Positions 26,466 to 36,193 of a DNA stretch of 64,000 nt are shown piece after piece. A program made the translations under genes and the position numbers. The stretch is from Acidithiobacillus ferridurans (GTDB taxonomy: Bacteria > Pseudomonadota > Gammaproteobacteria > Acidithiobacillales > Acidithiobacillaceae), in NCBI RefSeq assembly GCF_003966655.1, contig NZ_AP018795.1, positions 1,330,001-1,394,000 on the forward strand, read 5' to 3'. The notes under the pieces are model-generated. The model did not search any database, was not told where the DNA came from, and saw nothing but the letters and a program-made list of their open reading frames with translations. The first letter of the stretch is position 1. The number at the start of each line of letters is the position of its first letter.

Positions 26466-27605
26466 ATGAGAATTCTCGTCGTCGGTGGGGGTATGGGGGG
26501 CACCATTTTCGCCAATCATCTGGCCCGCCGTATCCACCATGAAATGAAAACCGGCAAGGCCCGCATTACCATGCTCTCGGCCAGCCACGAACACGTCTAT
26601 CAGCCCGGTTGGCTTTATGTGGCCATGGGTCGGACGACCCCGGATGAACTGGTCCGCGAACAGCAGAGCCTGCTGGAACCCGGTATCGAGTTTCATGTCG
26701 ATCCCGTGGAGGAATTTCATCTCGCCGACAATCACGTCAAATGCAAGAGCGGCAAGGTTCATGAGTATGATGTTATCGTCATTTCCACCGGCTCCCGTCC
26801 CATGCCAGAAAACATCCCCGGCCTCAAGGAGAACTCCATCAACTGTTACACCGCGGAGAATGCGGTGGAGTTCTTCCGGCAACTCTCGGACTTCAAGGGG
26901 GGGCGCATCGTCGTCACCGTCGGTCTGCCGCACAAGTGTCCGATGATTCCGCTGGAAATCACCTTCGCCATGCACGATTTCATTCAGGATCGTGGCCTGC
27001 TGGACAAGACCGAGTTCTACTACACGTATCCCATCGGTCGGGTGCATAGCCTGGAGAATGTGGCGAAGTGGGCGGCACCGGAATTCGACCGGATGGGCAT
27101 CCAGTACGAGACTCTGTTCAATATGAAGGAAGTCGATGGCAAAAATGCCCAGGTCCTCAGTGAGGAGGGGGGTGCCGTCAAGTATGACCTGCTGGTGGCG
27201 GTGCCGCCGCACAAGGGTCAGGAAGTCATCGAGCAGAATGGCCTCGGGCAGAATGGCTGGATTCCTACCAACCGCACGTCTTTGCACATGGAGGGGGAAT
27301 ACGGCAAGAATGTCATCGTCCTGGGGGACACCACCAACCTGCCGATCAGCAAGGCCGGCTCCACCACGCATTTCGAGGCTGAGGTCGCCGCCGAGAATGT
27401 CGCGGCGGTGATCAAGATCGGGCGATCGGTGCGCAGTTACGATGGCAAGGTCTTCTGCTTCATAGAGGCGGGCAAGGATCGCGCCACGTATGCCATGTTT
27501 GATTACCAGCATCCTCCGCAGCCCAAGGCCCCGACCGGTGCGGTCCATGCCTTCAAGATGGCCTACAACCAGCTCTATTGGGCCAGTGCCCGCGGCTTAC
27601 TCTAA
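26466..27605 (+). CDS. FAD-dependent oxidoreductase, sulfide:quinone reductase-like
   Basis: 379 residues. N-terminal Rossmann motif VGGGMGG binds FAD; the segment VYQPGWLYVAMG and the second FAD motif VIVLGDTTNLPISKAGSTTHFEAEV match the sulfide:quinone reductase and flavocytochrome c sulfide dehydrogenase fold. Cys residues occur in INCYT and HKCPMIPLE, but the three-Cys pattern of canonical SQR is not evident, so the substrate may not be free sulfide. Preceded by GGAGTGACATC. The tusA-DUF1641 context suggests oxidation of a protein- or thiol-bound sulfur (inference). Confidence 0.78.
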   Translation: MRILVVGGGMGGTIFANHLARRIHHEMKTGKARITMLSASHEHVYQPGWLYVAMGRTTPDELVREQQSLLEPGIEFHVDPVEEFHLADNHVKCKSGKVHEYDVIVISTGSRPMPENIPGLKENSINCYTAENAVEFFRQLSDFKGGRIVVTVGLPHKCPMIPLEITFAMHDFIQDRGLLDKTEFYYTYPIGRVHSLENVAKWAAPEFDRMGIQYETLFNMKEVDGKNAQVLSEEGGAVKYDLLVAVPPHKGQEVIEQNGLGQNGWIPTNRTSLHMEGEYGKNVIVLGDTTNLPISKAGSTTHFEAEVAAENVAAVIKIGRSVRSYDGKVFCFIEAGKDRATYAMFDYQHPPQPKAPTGAVHAFKMAYNQLYWASARGLL

Positions 27606-27617
27606 GGGAGGTGATCT

Positions 27618-28244
27618 ATGACGGCTGTTATGGCGGAAACCTCCCACGAGGAGAAGTTGACCGAGGCCCGGGAAGCCCTGGCGCATCTGGTGGAGAACGG
27701 GGATCTGGAGCGTATCGTGCATCTGGCGCGGTTGGCCGGTGCCGCGCAGGATTCCATGAGCGATGAATTGGTCGGGCGGATGGCGGGTCTGGCCAGCGAT
27801 GGTCTCGACTTGCTGGATCGGGTTCATCGCAGTCAGGTCGTCCATGCCCTGCCCGCCATCTCCGCGCTGGTGGAGAATGGGGATCTGGAGCGTATCGTGC
27901 ATCTGGCGCGGCTGGTCGGTGCCGCGCAGGATTCCATGAGCGATGAAATCGTGACGCGGTTGGCGGGCATGGCCAGCAATGCCATGTGTCTGCTCGACCG
28001 GGCCACCCGCACCGGCGTCATGGAGCGGATGGTGACGGTGGCGGAAAAGATGGATCAGGAGCATATCCTGACCGATTTCCTCCGCTGTCTGGCCGGGGCT
28101 ACGGAAGAAGCGGCCCATGCCCCTCTTCCCAAAGGCGGCCTCACCGGACTCTGGGAACTGATAAAACAACCGGAAACCCAACAAACCATCCAGTTCCTCA
28201 TGCTCCTCGGCAAACACTTCCGATCCTGCCGACTCAAACACTGA
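27618..28244 (+). CDS. DUF1641 protein with internal 60-residue duplication
   Basis: 208 residues, mostly helical. The module LVENGDLERIVHLARL plus GAAQDSMSDE occurs at about residues 24-50 and again at 84-110, separated by exactly 60 residues. The encoding DNA is almost identical over some 80 bases, indicating a recent duplication, after which similarity fades (VGRMAGLAS / VTRLAGMAS). The C-terminal part resembles DUF1641, often found beside SQR-like or formate dehydrogenase genes. Strong ribosome site GGGAGGTGATCT. Function unknown; likely partner of the upstream flavoprotein. Confidence 0.75.
   Translation: MTAVMAETSHEEKLTEAREALAHLVENGDLERIVHLARLAGAAQDSMSDELVGRMAGLASDGLDLLDRVHRSQVVHALPAISALVENGDLERIVHLARLVGAAQDSMSDEIVTRLAGMASNAMCLLDRATRTGVMERMVTVAEKMDQEHILTDFLRCLAGATEEAAHAPLPKGGLTGLWELIKQPETQQTIQFLMLLGKHFRSCRLKH
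27687..27947 (+). repeat. 180-bp-period internal tandem duplication in DUF1641 gene
   Basis: The block beginning at 27687 (CTGGTGGAGAACGGGGATCT) recurs at 27867 with only a few mismatches up to the GATGAA at about 27767/27947. Confidence 0.85.
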
Positions 28245-28369
28245 GGCGCGGATGTTTTCCGCGCTGGCAGCGCTGGACGCCATGCCCGATGGTGGCCGGA
28301 TTTTCCTTCCGGCGTTGGGCAGAGGCGATGGGGGGTCTCGTTTTCAGGGGTTACAAGCTGAGGTGCGAT

Positions 28370-28648
28370 ATGTGCAGGCATCACTTGATCATTGCGACAT
28401 GGATGGTCGCAATGCTGTGGTTATCCGGATGTGCTGTAAGTCAGCGAGAAAAGCCGCTGACGATTGGAACAACGTATACTGCTGCAGTATCCATGGCCAT
28501 GCTTAAATTCAAGGTGTTGTCCTACAAAGGTGATGGTTGGTATGACGTTCAGCTGATCGGTAGCAACATGGAGCCTTTTACCACCACTGAACCCGCGCTG
28601 ATAAACTCCCATGCCCTTTCTATTCTGCAACCCAGCAAGCAAGGGTAA
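28370..28648 (+). CDS. Small lipoprotein, function unknown
   Basis: 92 residues. A signal peptide with hydrophobic core IIATWMVAMLWL and lipobox LSGC gives lipidation at about residue 21. The mature part (VLSYKGDGWYDVQLIG) is short and beta-rich. GAGG lies 7 bases before ATG 28370. No family recognised. It follows the DUF1641 gene by 125 bases on the same strand and may belong to that unit. Confidence 0.6.
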   Translation: MCRHHLIIATWMVAMLWLSGCAVSQREKPLTIGTTYTAAVSMAMLKFKVLSYKGDGWYDVQLIGSNMEPFTTTEPALINSHALSILQPSKQG

Positions 28649-28942
28649 TTAACCCTCCATAACCCTTGCAGGATGCTTGCGGGGTGCCCTTTCCGGAAGC
28701 CCCCCTTGTTGGGGGCGCAGTGCGGCCGTACCCTGAAGACCGACCGGGGTGACGATGGCAGGATATTTTGTTGACCGCATATGGTCGAAGTGGTGTATCT
28801 TCAACGATCCTGGCGCGGGGCGATCGGATATGATCATCGTGCCGACTTGGTCATTCGCGTCCCGGATCGGCCATACCGCCATCTGGTATGACTTCGAGGC
28901 TGCCGATGCCATTTGTTTCCATGCTATACGGAGAGTGATCTG

Positions 28943-29257
28943 ATGACCGTGCAGGACTGGGTGTTGATGTACATTGCATTGGCTTTTGTGGCCGCCAATC
29001 TGCCGTGGTTGAGCAATCGCCTGTTCTTCTTTCGCAAGGTGGCTGGCGATAAGGGATTACGGCAGTATCTGTTCGAATGGCTGGTAATGTATCTTGTTGT
29101 CGGGGTTATTGGCATGGGGATAGAGGACGGTCTGAATGGTCATCTCCATGCGCAGGGTTGGGAGTTTTATGTAGTTACTTTATGCATGTTTGCTGTTTTT
29201 GCCATTCCGGGGTTTATCTGGCGCTTCAATCTTCTGCCAATATTGCGCAGATCCTGA
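28943..29257 (+). CDS. DUF2818 family inner-membrane protein
   Basis: 104 residues with three hydrophobic segments (WVLMYIALAFVAANLPWL; LVMYLVVGVIGMGIE; FYVVTLCMFAVFAIPGFIW). The pattern VAANLPWLSNRLFF...QGWEFYVVT..FAIPGF matches DUF2818, small proteins often seen near complex I genes in betaproteobacteria. GGAGAG lies upstream of the ATG at 28943. Function unknown. Confidence 0.75.
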   Translation: MTVQDWVLMYIALAFVAANLPWLSNRLFFFRKVAGDKGLRQYLFEWLVMYLVVGVIGMGIEDGLNGHLHAQGWEFYVVTLCMFAVFAIPGFIWRFNLLPILRRS

Positions 29258-29572
29258 GTCGTTTCCTGCTGGTGCCTGAAGCACTGTTTTTGCAGAAAAT
29301 CCCCACGTAGAGAAAATTCCGTTGTTCGAGGTTCGCCCATTGCGTCCGTTTGTGCATTCCGGATAGTGAGGTATGGAGGGCTGTCGGCAGTGCCTGGACT
29401 GTTGGGGTCCGGGTGCATTGCCGCATCTGCAGCGCAGGCGCAACGATGCCTTTGCCCGTTCGTCGGATGTCGATCATCCAAACCAATAAGCATAACGATA
29501 TAATATATCGGTCTTTCAGCTTTTGTACGCCGTCGATTAGGCTTTGTCCCTGATGTTCACCGAGCCGGTGCG
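29258..29572. other. Intergenic region before cysJ
   Basis: A weak hairpin GGTGC-CTGAA-GCACT followed by GTTTTT (29271-29291) may end the preceding unit. No gene recognised; the cys operon promoter should lie here but no clear boxes were seen. Confidence 0.35.
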
Positions 29573-31375
29573 ATGAATCATGGCGACAAACAATATCATG
29601 GTGCTGCAATGGAATTGATCCGACAATCAGACTTTCTGCTGGACCCGCGAAAGCAGGAGGACCTGCGACGTTTTGCGGAGGGCATGACTCGCGAACAATT
29701 GCTGTGGTCCAGCGGCTATTTGACGGGTTTTGGGGAAAGTGCGCCTGCCTCAAAAATACAAGGGGGTACCGGAGAAAAGATCACTATATTGTTTGGCACG
29801 GAGACCGGTAACGCCAAGCGGTTGGCGGAACTTTTGGCGGCCAGAGCCCAGGCGATGGGTGTGCAAACCAGCATTCAGGACATGTTGACGTATGGTCGTG
29901 CGCAATTGCGCCGGGATCGCGTCATCGTGCTTATTGTCAGTACACACGGGGATGGTGAGCCACCTGACAGTGCCCGCGCGCTTTTGGCTTCACTGACCGA
30001 TGGGCCGGCTCCGGATCTGCATGGCAGCCGCTTTGCCATATTGGCATTGGGCGATGCCAGCTATCCAAAGTTTTGCCAGGCCGGAAAGGCGTTCGATATG
30101 GCCCTCGCTTCCGCCGGTGCCGAGCGCCTCCTCCCCCGGGTCGATTGTGACGTCGATTACGAAGAGGATGCCACGTCTTGGATGGAGCAGGTTCTGGGGA
30201 CCATCACCACCGGCAAGCCCTCTCCGGCAGTACCGCTTCCGGCCCCCATTCTGAAACAGGGATACTCGAGCCATGCCACTTTCCCCGCCGTCCTGCTGAG
30301 CAAGGTGAATCTCTCCGGCCGCGGGTCGGACAGGGAAGTCTGGCATCTCGAACTGGACATCGACGAATCTGGCCTTCACTACACACCAGGCGATATCGTT
30401 TCTGTTATTCCAAGCAATCCGCCCCAACTCGTAGAAGAGCTGCTCGATCGACTCGAGCTGGACCACAAGGCCTCCGTACGGACCAGACGGGGTGAAGTGC
30501 CGTTGGCGGAGGCTCTCGCCGCGCACTATGAAATCACCAGAATCACATGGCCCTTTCTGGAGCGTTACGCGCGCCTGAGTGACGCGAAGGCCTTGCAAAG
30601 TGCGATTGCCGGGCGGGATGTCAACAGTCTCGACACCTGGATAGACGGCCGGGAGGTCGTCGACATCGTCGGGCAATACCCCGTCAAGGGACTTAGTGCG
30701 CAATCCTTCGCCGACTGCCTACGGCCCTTGCCGCCGCGGCGGTATTCCATCGCCTCCAGCCTCCTCGCCGCCCCGGGCGAAGTCCACCTGACGGTCGCCG
30801 CCGTCCGCTACAGCAGCCACGGGCGGGAGCGTCTGGGGGTTGCCTCGACATTTTTGGCGGATCGTGTCGCCATCGGCCGGCCTGTACCTCTATTTATCGA
30901 ATCCAATGCCGAATTCCGACTACCCGAAGATTCCGGACAGGCGATGATCATGATTGGAGCAGGGACCGGGGTGGCCCCCTTTCGTTCCTTCCTGCAGGAA
31001 CGGGAGGCATTGGGCGCTGCCGGAAATAACTGGCTTTTCTTTGGGGACCGTCACTTCAGCACCGATTTTCTATACCAGCGGGAGTGGCTGCGCTGGCTCA
31101 GGGATGGGCGCCTCACCCGGCTCGACGTCGCTTTCTCCCGTGACCAGGAACGCAAGATATATGTCCAGGACCGTTTGCGGGAGCGTGCCGGTGACGTGTT
31201 CGCATGGCTGGAAGAAGGTGCCGCCGTGTATGTCTGCGGGGCCGAAGCGATGGGCAGGGCGGTACATCAATCTCTGGTGGATATCGTTCAGTCGGCCGGG
31301 CGCACGCAGGTTCAGGCCGAGGAATATATTCTGGAATTGAAACAGACGGGGAGATATCACCGAGATGTCTATTAA
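29573..31375 (+). CDS. cysJ: Sulfite reductase [NADPH] flavoprotein alpha subunit
   Basis: Electron-input subunit of assimilatory sulfite reductase, passing electrons from NADPH through FAD and FMN to CysI. The flavodoxin domain is at about residues 65-210 ([34 protein letters not shown]). It is followed by a ferredoxin-reductase-type FAD/NADPH domain ([36 protein letters not shown]) and the typical aromatic end YHRDVY. 600 residues, as in E. coli. No strong ribosome site marks the start; ATG 29609 is an alternative. Its end overlaps cysI by 11 bases. Confidence 0.94.
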   Translation: MNHGDKQYHGAAMELIRQSDFLLDPRKQEDLRRFAEGMTREQLLWSSGYLTGFGESAPASKIQGGTGEKITILFGTETGNAKRLAELLAARAQAMGVQTSIQDMLTYGRAQLRRDRVIVLIVSTHGDGEPPDSARALLASLTDGPAPDLHGSRFAILALGDASYPKFCQAGKAFDMALASAGAERLLPRVDCDVDYEEDATSWMEQVLGTITTGKPSPAVPLPAPILKQGYSSHATFPAVLLSKVNLSGRGSDREVWHLELDIDESGLHYTPGDIVSVIPSNPPQLVEELLDRLELDHKASVRTRRGEVPLAEALAAHYEITRITWPFLERYARLSDAKALQSAIAGRDVNSLDTWIDGREVVDIVGQYPVKGLSAQSFADCLRPLPPRRYSIASSLLAAPGEVHLTVAAVRYSSHGRERLGVASTFLADRVAIGRPVPLFIESNAEFRLPEDSGQAMIMIGAGTGVAPFRSFLQEREALGAAGNNWLFFGDRHFSTDFLYQREWLRWLRDGRLTRLDVAFSRDQERKIYVQDRLRERAGDVFAWLEEGAAVYVCGAEAMGRAVHQSLVDIVQSAGRTQVQAEEYILELKQTGRYHRDVY

Positions 31376-33056
31376 TGACAAAGCACTTTCCGATGTGGAA
31401 CGGATCAAGGCGGAGAGCCAGGGACTGCGCGGTACGTTGCGGGAGAGTCTGCGCAATCCTGTCACCGGTGCACTGGCGGAAGACGACGTTCAGGTCATCA
31501 AGTTCCACGGCATTTACCAGCAGGACTATCGCGACCTGCGGGCGGAACGCCACCAGCAGAAACTGGAGCCCTTGTATCAATTCATGGCCCGGCTGCGCCT
31601 GCCGGGCGGCGTGTTAAGCGGAGCACAATGGCTGGCGTTGGGCGACATCGCCCGCACCTACGGCAACGCCAGCCTGCGTATCACCAGCAGACAGAGCATA
31701 CAATTTCACGGACTGCTCAAGCCGCATCTCAGGCCGGTGCTGCAAGCCCTCGACCGGGAACTGCTCGATACGGTCAGCGCCTGCGGCGACGTTAATCGCA
31801 ACGTCATCGCCAGTTCCGCCCCTCAGATCTCCGCCTTCCATGCAGAGGCATACGGTTGGGCGCAGAAAATTGCCGAGCACCTGCTGCCGCAGAGCCAGGC
31901 CTATCATGAAATCTGGTTGGACGGCCAACAGATAACTGCACCGGAGGAGGATCCCCTGTATGGGCCTACCTATCTGCCGCGCAAGTTCAAGATTGCCATC
32001 GCTGTGCCGCCGCACAACGACGTCGACGTGTTCACGCAGGATCTTGGGTTCATCGCCATACACGAGGAGGGGCGACTGGCGGGATTCAATGTTTGCGTTG
32101 GGGGAGGCCTTGGTCGTAGCCACAACAAACCCGACACCTACTCGAGGCTGGCGGATGTCTGCGGATTTTGCGCCCCCGAGCAGGTGTTGGCTATAGCCGA
32201 AGCCGTGCTCATTACCCAGCGTGACCACGGTGACCGAAGCAATCGAAGCCACGCCCGCCTCAAATACACGGTAGACCGTATGGGGTTGGACCGCTTCATG
32301 GAAGAGGTGCAGCAACACACCGGATTTCCGTTGGCCCCGCCGCGCCCGTTCCACTTCGAGACTTCGGGAGACCGGTTCGGCTGGCTCGAAAATGATGACG
32401 GAACAGCCTGTCTTACCCTCTTCATACCCGGTGGCCGGGTTACCGATGGTGATATTCCGCTCCTCAGCGGGCTGGATGCACTCGCACGCCTGCACCATGG
32501 CGAAATCCGGCTGACCTGCAATCAGAATCTGCTGATCGCCGGCATTTCCCCCGCGGAACGCCCGGCTGTCGAAACCTTGCTTGCTGAATTCGGGCTTGAC
32601 AGATTGCTGAATCTCGCCCCCGTCCGCACCCACGCCATGGCATGCGTGGCACTGCCCACCTGCCCCCTGGCGATGGCCGAGGCCGAGCGCTATTTGCCGG
32701 TTTTTCTGAATCGCATCGAGGCGTTGCTTGCCGAGACCGGTCTGGAAGGAGAAGCGTTGACGGTGCGGATGACCGGATGCCCCAACGGGTGCGCCCGGCC
32801 TTATCTCGCGGAGATCGGCCTGGTCGGCAAAGCGCCCGGCCTTTACGATCTTTATCTGGGCGGCGATCGGACCGGCATGCGCCTGAATGCACTTTACCGG
32901 GAGGCATTGGATGAAGCAGCTCTGCTGGATACCCTGCGCCCCCTGTTGAAGCGCTTTGCCGGCCAGCGCTGGGCCGGCGAGACATTCGGGGACTTTGTCC
33001 GGCGACAGGATTTATTGCCGCCAGATCCAGGCCTTCCGCATACAGGGAGACGGTGA
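31365..33056 (+). CDS. cysI: Sulfite reductase haemoprotein beta subunit
   Basis: Reduces sulfite to sulfide at a sirohaem coupled to a [4Fe-4S] cluster. Cluster Cys ligands appear in [15 protein letters not shown] (upstream Cys pair region) and [11 protein letters not shown] (Cys-x3-Cys). Substrate-binding Arg/Lys regions are present near [11 protein letters not shown] and GGLGRSHNK. 563 residues, family-normal. The sirohaem genes cobA and cbiX follow later in the same run. Confidence 0.95.
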   Translation: MSINDKALSDVERIKAESQGLRGTLRESLRNPVTGALAEDDVQVIKFHGIYQQDYRDLRAERHQQKLEPLYQFMARLRLPGGVLSGAQWLALGDIARTYGNASLRITSRQSIQFHGLLKPHLRPVLQALDRELLDTVSACGDVNRNVIASSAPQISAFHAEAYGWAQKIAEHLLPQSQAYHEIWLDGQQITAPEEDPLYGPTYLPRKFKIAIAVPPHNDVDVFTQDLGFIAIHEEGRLAGFNVCVGGGLGRSHNKPDTYSRLADVCGFCAPEQVLAIAEAVLITQRDHGDRSNRSHARLKYTVDRMGLDRFMEEVQQHTGFPLAPPRPFHFETSGDRFGWLENDDGTACLTLFIPGGRVTDGDIPLLSGLDALARLHHGEIRLTCNQNLLIAGISPAERPAVETLLAEFGLDRLLNLAPVRTHAMACVALPTCPLAMAEAERYLPVFLNRIEALLAETGLEGEALTVRMTGCPNGCARPYLAEIGLVGKAPGLYDLYLGGDRTGMRLNALYREALDEAALLDTLRPLLKRFAGQRWAGETFGDFVRRQDLLPPDPGLPHTGRR

Positions 33057-33063
33057 GGAATCC

Positions 33064-33801
33064 ATGAGTCTAGGAACCAGGATACAGGATGTGCTCCTCC
33101 TTTTCGGGGAATTGCGCAACGCGCCATACGCACCGGCGGCTTTTGCCACCAGCTTTGGGGCGGAAGATATGGTGCTCACGGACCTAATTGCGAAGCATGC
33201 GCCATGGATAGAGATATTCACCCTCGATACCGGCCGTTTACCGGAGGAAACCTACCGACTGATGCAGGAAACCAGGGAGCATTACGACCTCCCCATCCAG
33301 GTGTATTTCCCGGAACACGGGATAGTGGAGCGCTATGTCCGGGAACACGGGCCCAACGCCTTTTATGAAAGCCAGGAATTGCGCAAGGCCTGTTGCCATA
33401 TGCGTAAGGTCGAACCCCTGCAGCGGGCATTGCGGGGTAAAAGGGCCTGGGTGACCGGAATGCGCCGGGAGCAGGCGCTTTCGCGGCAAGACCTCGCCGT
33501 TCGGGAATGGGATGCGGCCCACGAGCTGGCCAAGTTTAATCCCATGGCCGATTGGCATGGCGAAGAAGTCTGGGACTATATCCGTCGTTTTGAGGTGCCC
33601 CACAGTCGTCTTCATGATCAGGGTTACCCCAGCATCGGCTGTGCCCCCTGCACGCGCGCCATCTCCCCCGGCCAGGATATCCGCGCGGGTCGTTGGTGGT
33701 GGGAGAATCCGGCCACCAGAGAGTGTGGCCTGCATGTCGTTGGCGGCAAACTGGTCCGCGCCAAGCCAGCAACACCACAAAAAACTTCAGGACAAATATG
33801 A
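33064..33801 (+). CDS. cysH: Assimilatory APS reductase (iron-sulfur type)
   Basis: Thioredoxin-dependent reductase giving sulfite and AMP. The presence of Cys110-Cys111 (KACCHMRK) and Cys193-x2-Cys196 (GCAPCTRA) forms the [4Fe-4S] site of the APS-using type; PAPS reductases lack it. Catalytic Cys221 is in ECGLH. The SFGAEDMVL PP-loop region is also present. 245 residues. No APS kinase (cysC) gene is nearby, in agreement with direct use of APS. Stop overlaps cysD as ATGA. Confidence 0.93.
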   Translation: MSLGTRIQDVLLLFGELRNAPYAPAAFATSFGAEDMVLTDLIAKHAPWIEIFTLDTGRLPEETYRLMQETREHYDLPIQVYFPEHGIVERYVREHGPNAFYESQELRKACCHMRKVEPLQRALRGKRAWVTGMRREQALSRQDLAVREWDAAHELAKFNPMADWHGEEVWDYIRRFEVPHSRLHDQGYPSIGCAPCTRAISPGQDIRAGRWWWENPATRECGLHVVGGKLVRAKPATPQKTSGQI

Positions 33802-34736
33802 TGCCTACTACAGCCGAAAAACTTGTTCTCGATGCCGCTAGCAATCACCATCTGGACTGGCTGGAATCAGAAGCGGTTCACATTATGCGCGAGGTTGCGG
33901 CCGAATGCGGTAAAGCGGCGCTGCTGTTTTCCGGCGGCAAGGATTCGGTGGTGCTGCTGCGCATCGCCGAGAAGGCCTTCCGCCCCGGAAAGTTCCCGTT
34001 TCCGCTGGTACATATCGATACTGGCCACAACTTCGCTGAAGTCATCGAATTCCGCGACCGACGCATTGCTGAACTGGGCGAGCAACTGATCGTGCGCTCA
34101 GTCGAGGAGTCGATCCGGCGTGGCACCGTGCGTCTGCGTAATCCCGCAAGCGATTCGCGTAATGCGGCGCAGGCCGTCACGCTATTGGAGACCATTGCTG
34201 AATTTCAGTTTGCTGCCTGCATCGGCGGCGCCCGTCGCGATGAAGAGAAGGCTCGCGCCAAGGAGCGGATTTTTTCATTCCGCGATGAGTTCGGGCAGTG
34301 GAATCCGAAGGCGCAGCGCCCGGAACTCTGGGATTTATATAATACCCGCATTCATCCTGGCGAAAATATGCGCGTGTTCCCGATCTCCAATTGGACCGAG
34401 CTGGACGTTTGGCAATACATCGCCCGCGAAAAACTGGCACTGCCGCCGATTTATTTTGCCCATGAGCGCCAGGTCATTCCGCGCAACGGCTTTCTGGTGC
34501 CACTGACCACGCTGACACCGGCCAAAGAAGGCGAGGTGATCGAGACCCAAGTCGTGCGTTTCCGTACGGTCGGCGATATCTCATGCACCTGCCCCGTGGC
34601 GTCGGATGCCGCTACCGTCGAGGCCATCATTGCCGAGACCGCCATGACCAAAATCACCGAACGCGGTGCAACCCGGATGGATGACCGGACATCGGAAGCA
34701 TCGATGGAACAACGCAAGAAGGCAGGATATTTCTGA
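33798..34736 (+). CDS. cysD: Sulfate adenylyltransferase small subunit
   Basis: ATP sulfurylase catalytic subunit making APS from sulfate and ATP. PP-loop motif FSGGKDSVVLL near residue 40; GGARRDEEKARAKER and FPISNWTELDVWQYI are conserved in the family. 312 residues. ATGA overlap with cysH and TGATG overlap with cysN, so translation is coupled. Could in principle run in reverse in dissimilatory sulfite oxidation, but the cysJIH context supports assimilation. Confidence 0.95.
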   Translation: MMPTTAEKLVLDAASNHHLDWLESEAVHIMREVAAECGKAALLFSGGKDSVVLLRIAEKAFRPGKFPFPLVHIDTGHNFAEVIEFRDRRIAELGEQLIVRSVEESIRRGTVRLRNPASDSRNAAQAVTLLETIAEFQFAACIGGARRDEEKARAKERIFSFRDEFGQWNPKAQRPELWDLYNTRIHPGENMRVFPISNWTELDVWQYIAREKLALPPIYFAHERQVIPRNGFLVPLTTLTPAKEGEVIETQVVRFRTVGDISCTCPVASDAATVEAIIAETAMTKITERGATRMDDRTSEASMEQRKKAGYF

Positions 34737-36088
34737 TGAGCGCGACCATTCCCAAACCGTTTTTTCCGGAGCTGACGAGAGAGCGCGGCTTGCTGCGCTT
34801 CATTACTGCCGGTTCGGTGGATGATGGCAAGAGCACGCTGATCGGCCGTCTGCTGTTCGACAGCAAGGGTATTTTTGCCGACCAACTGGACGCGATATCG
34901 CATGCCAGGCACCGGCGCACCATCGGCGACACGATCGACTTGTCGCTGCTGACGGATGGCCTGGAAGCCGAGCGCGAGCAGGGCATCACCATCGACGTCG
35001 CTTACCGCTACTTCGCCACGCCCCGGCGCAAGTTCATCATCGCCGACACCCCTGGTCACGAACAGTACACGCGCAACATGGTGACCGGAGCATCCACCGC
35101 TGACGCTGTCGTCATCCTGATCGATGTCTCGAAAGTGAAGATGGGCGACGATGGCAGCGTGGAATTGCTGGTGCAGACCAAGCGCCATTCGACCATCGCC
35201 CACCTATTGCAGATCGAACATGTCGTGGTCGCGGTCAATAAGATGGATCTGGTGCATTACGACCAGGCGGTGTATGACCGCATCGTGCAGGCATACCGGG
35301 AATTCGCGCAACGGCTGGGCCTGAAGGATATCCGCACGATTCCGTTGTCCGCCCTGGTGGGCGACAATGTGGTCACTGCGGGCGATAGGATGCCCTGGTA
35401 TCAGGGGCCAACGCTGATCGAGCTGCTCGAATCCCTGAGCGTCTATGACGCATGCCATGACGAACCGCTGCGTTTTCCGGTACAACTGGTGGCGCGCCAC
35501 AACGGCCACAAAGCCAACGACTTCCGCGGTTACATGGGCCGTATCGAAGCTGGAAAAGTCCGCAGGGGCGATCGGCTAGTGGTGCAACCAGGAGGATCGG
35601 CGGCGACCGTGAAAGACATTCTGATACTCGATCAGTCGCTGGAATCGGCCGTCGTCGGCCAATCGGTAACGCTGTTGCTGCAGGAACACCTGGATATTTC
35701 GCGTGGCGACATGCTCGCGTCCGCCGATCGTCCGGCCAACCTGCTCAAAACCGTCACCGCCGATGTCTGCTGGTTGTCGGAGGATCCGCTTGATCTGCAT
35801 CGCAAGTACTGGCTGAAACACACAACCCGGCAAGTCACCGCGCGCGTCGTAGAAATCCATGCGTTGCTCGATATCAACACGCAACAGAAGCGTCCGGCCG
35901 ATGCCTTGCAGCTGAACGATATCGCCAGCATCACGCTGAATGTGCAGCAGCCGCTTGCCGCTGATGCATATGACGCCATTCGCGCAACCGGAGCGTTTAT
36001 TTTGATCGACGAAGTGACACATCAAACTGTTGCGGCTGGGATGATCCGTCTCGACGATTCCGGGGTGGGGCATGTATCCGAACGTTAA
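34736..36088 (+). CDS. cysN: Sulfate adenylyltransferase GTPase subunit
   Basis: GTPase that drives APS synthesis with CysD. EF-Tu-like motifs: G1 GSVDDGKSTL, G3 DTPGHEQYTRN, G4 VNKMDLV. 450 residues, slightly shorter than E. coli CysN and with no fused APS kinase domain. Overlaps cysD by one base. cobA begins 105 bases later. Confidence 0.95.
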   Translation: MSATIPKPFFPELTRERGLLRFITAGSVDDGKSTLIGRLLFDSKGIFADQLDAISHARHRRTIGDTIDLSLLTDGLEAEREQGITIDVAYRYFATPRRKFIIADTPGHEQYTRNMVTGASTADAVVILIDVSKVKMGDDGSVELLVQTKRHSTIAHLLQIEHVVVAVNKMDLVHYDQAVYDRIVQAYREFAQRLGLKDIRTIPLSALVGDNVVTAGDRMPWYQGPTLIELLESLSVYDACHDEPLRFPVQLVARHNGHKANDFRGYMGRIEAGKVRRGDRLVVQPGGSAATVKDILILDQSLESAVVGQSVTLLLQEHLDISRGDMLASADRPANLLKTVTADVCWLSEDPLDLHRKYWLKHTTRQVTARVVEIHALLDINTQQKRPADALQLNDIASITLNVQQPLAADAYDAIRATGAFILIDEVTHQTVAAGMIRLDDSGVGHVSER

Positions 36089-36193
36089 AAATACGGTTTC
36101 CCGGGGTATGGGACCTGGGCTGGCGCGACCTTCCGCGCAAGATGCCGGATCAACCGGCCAACGGCGGCGGCTGATCGCCGGAGGGCCCCAGCT

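Noticed and set aside
28749-28943. 64-codon frame ending in a TGATG overlap with the DUF2818 gene
   Set aside because: The overlap is suggestive, but there is no good ribosome site, and similar-length frames exist on the other strand of the same DNA.
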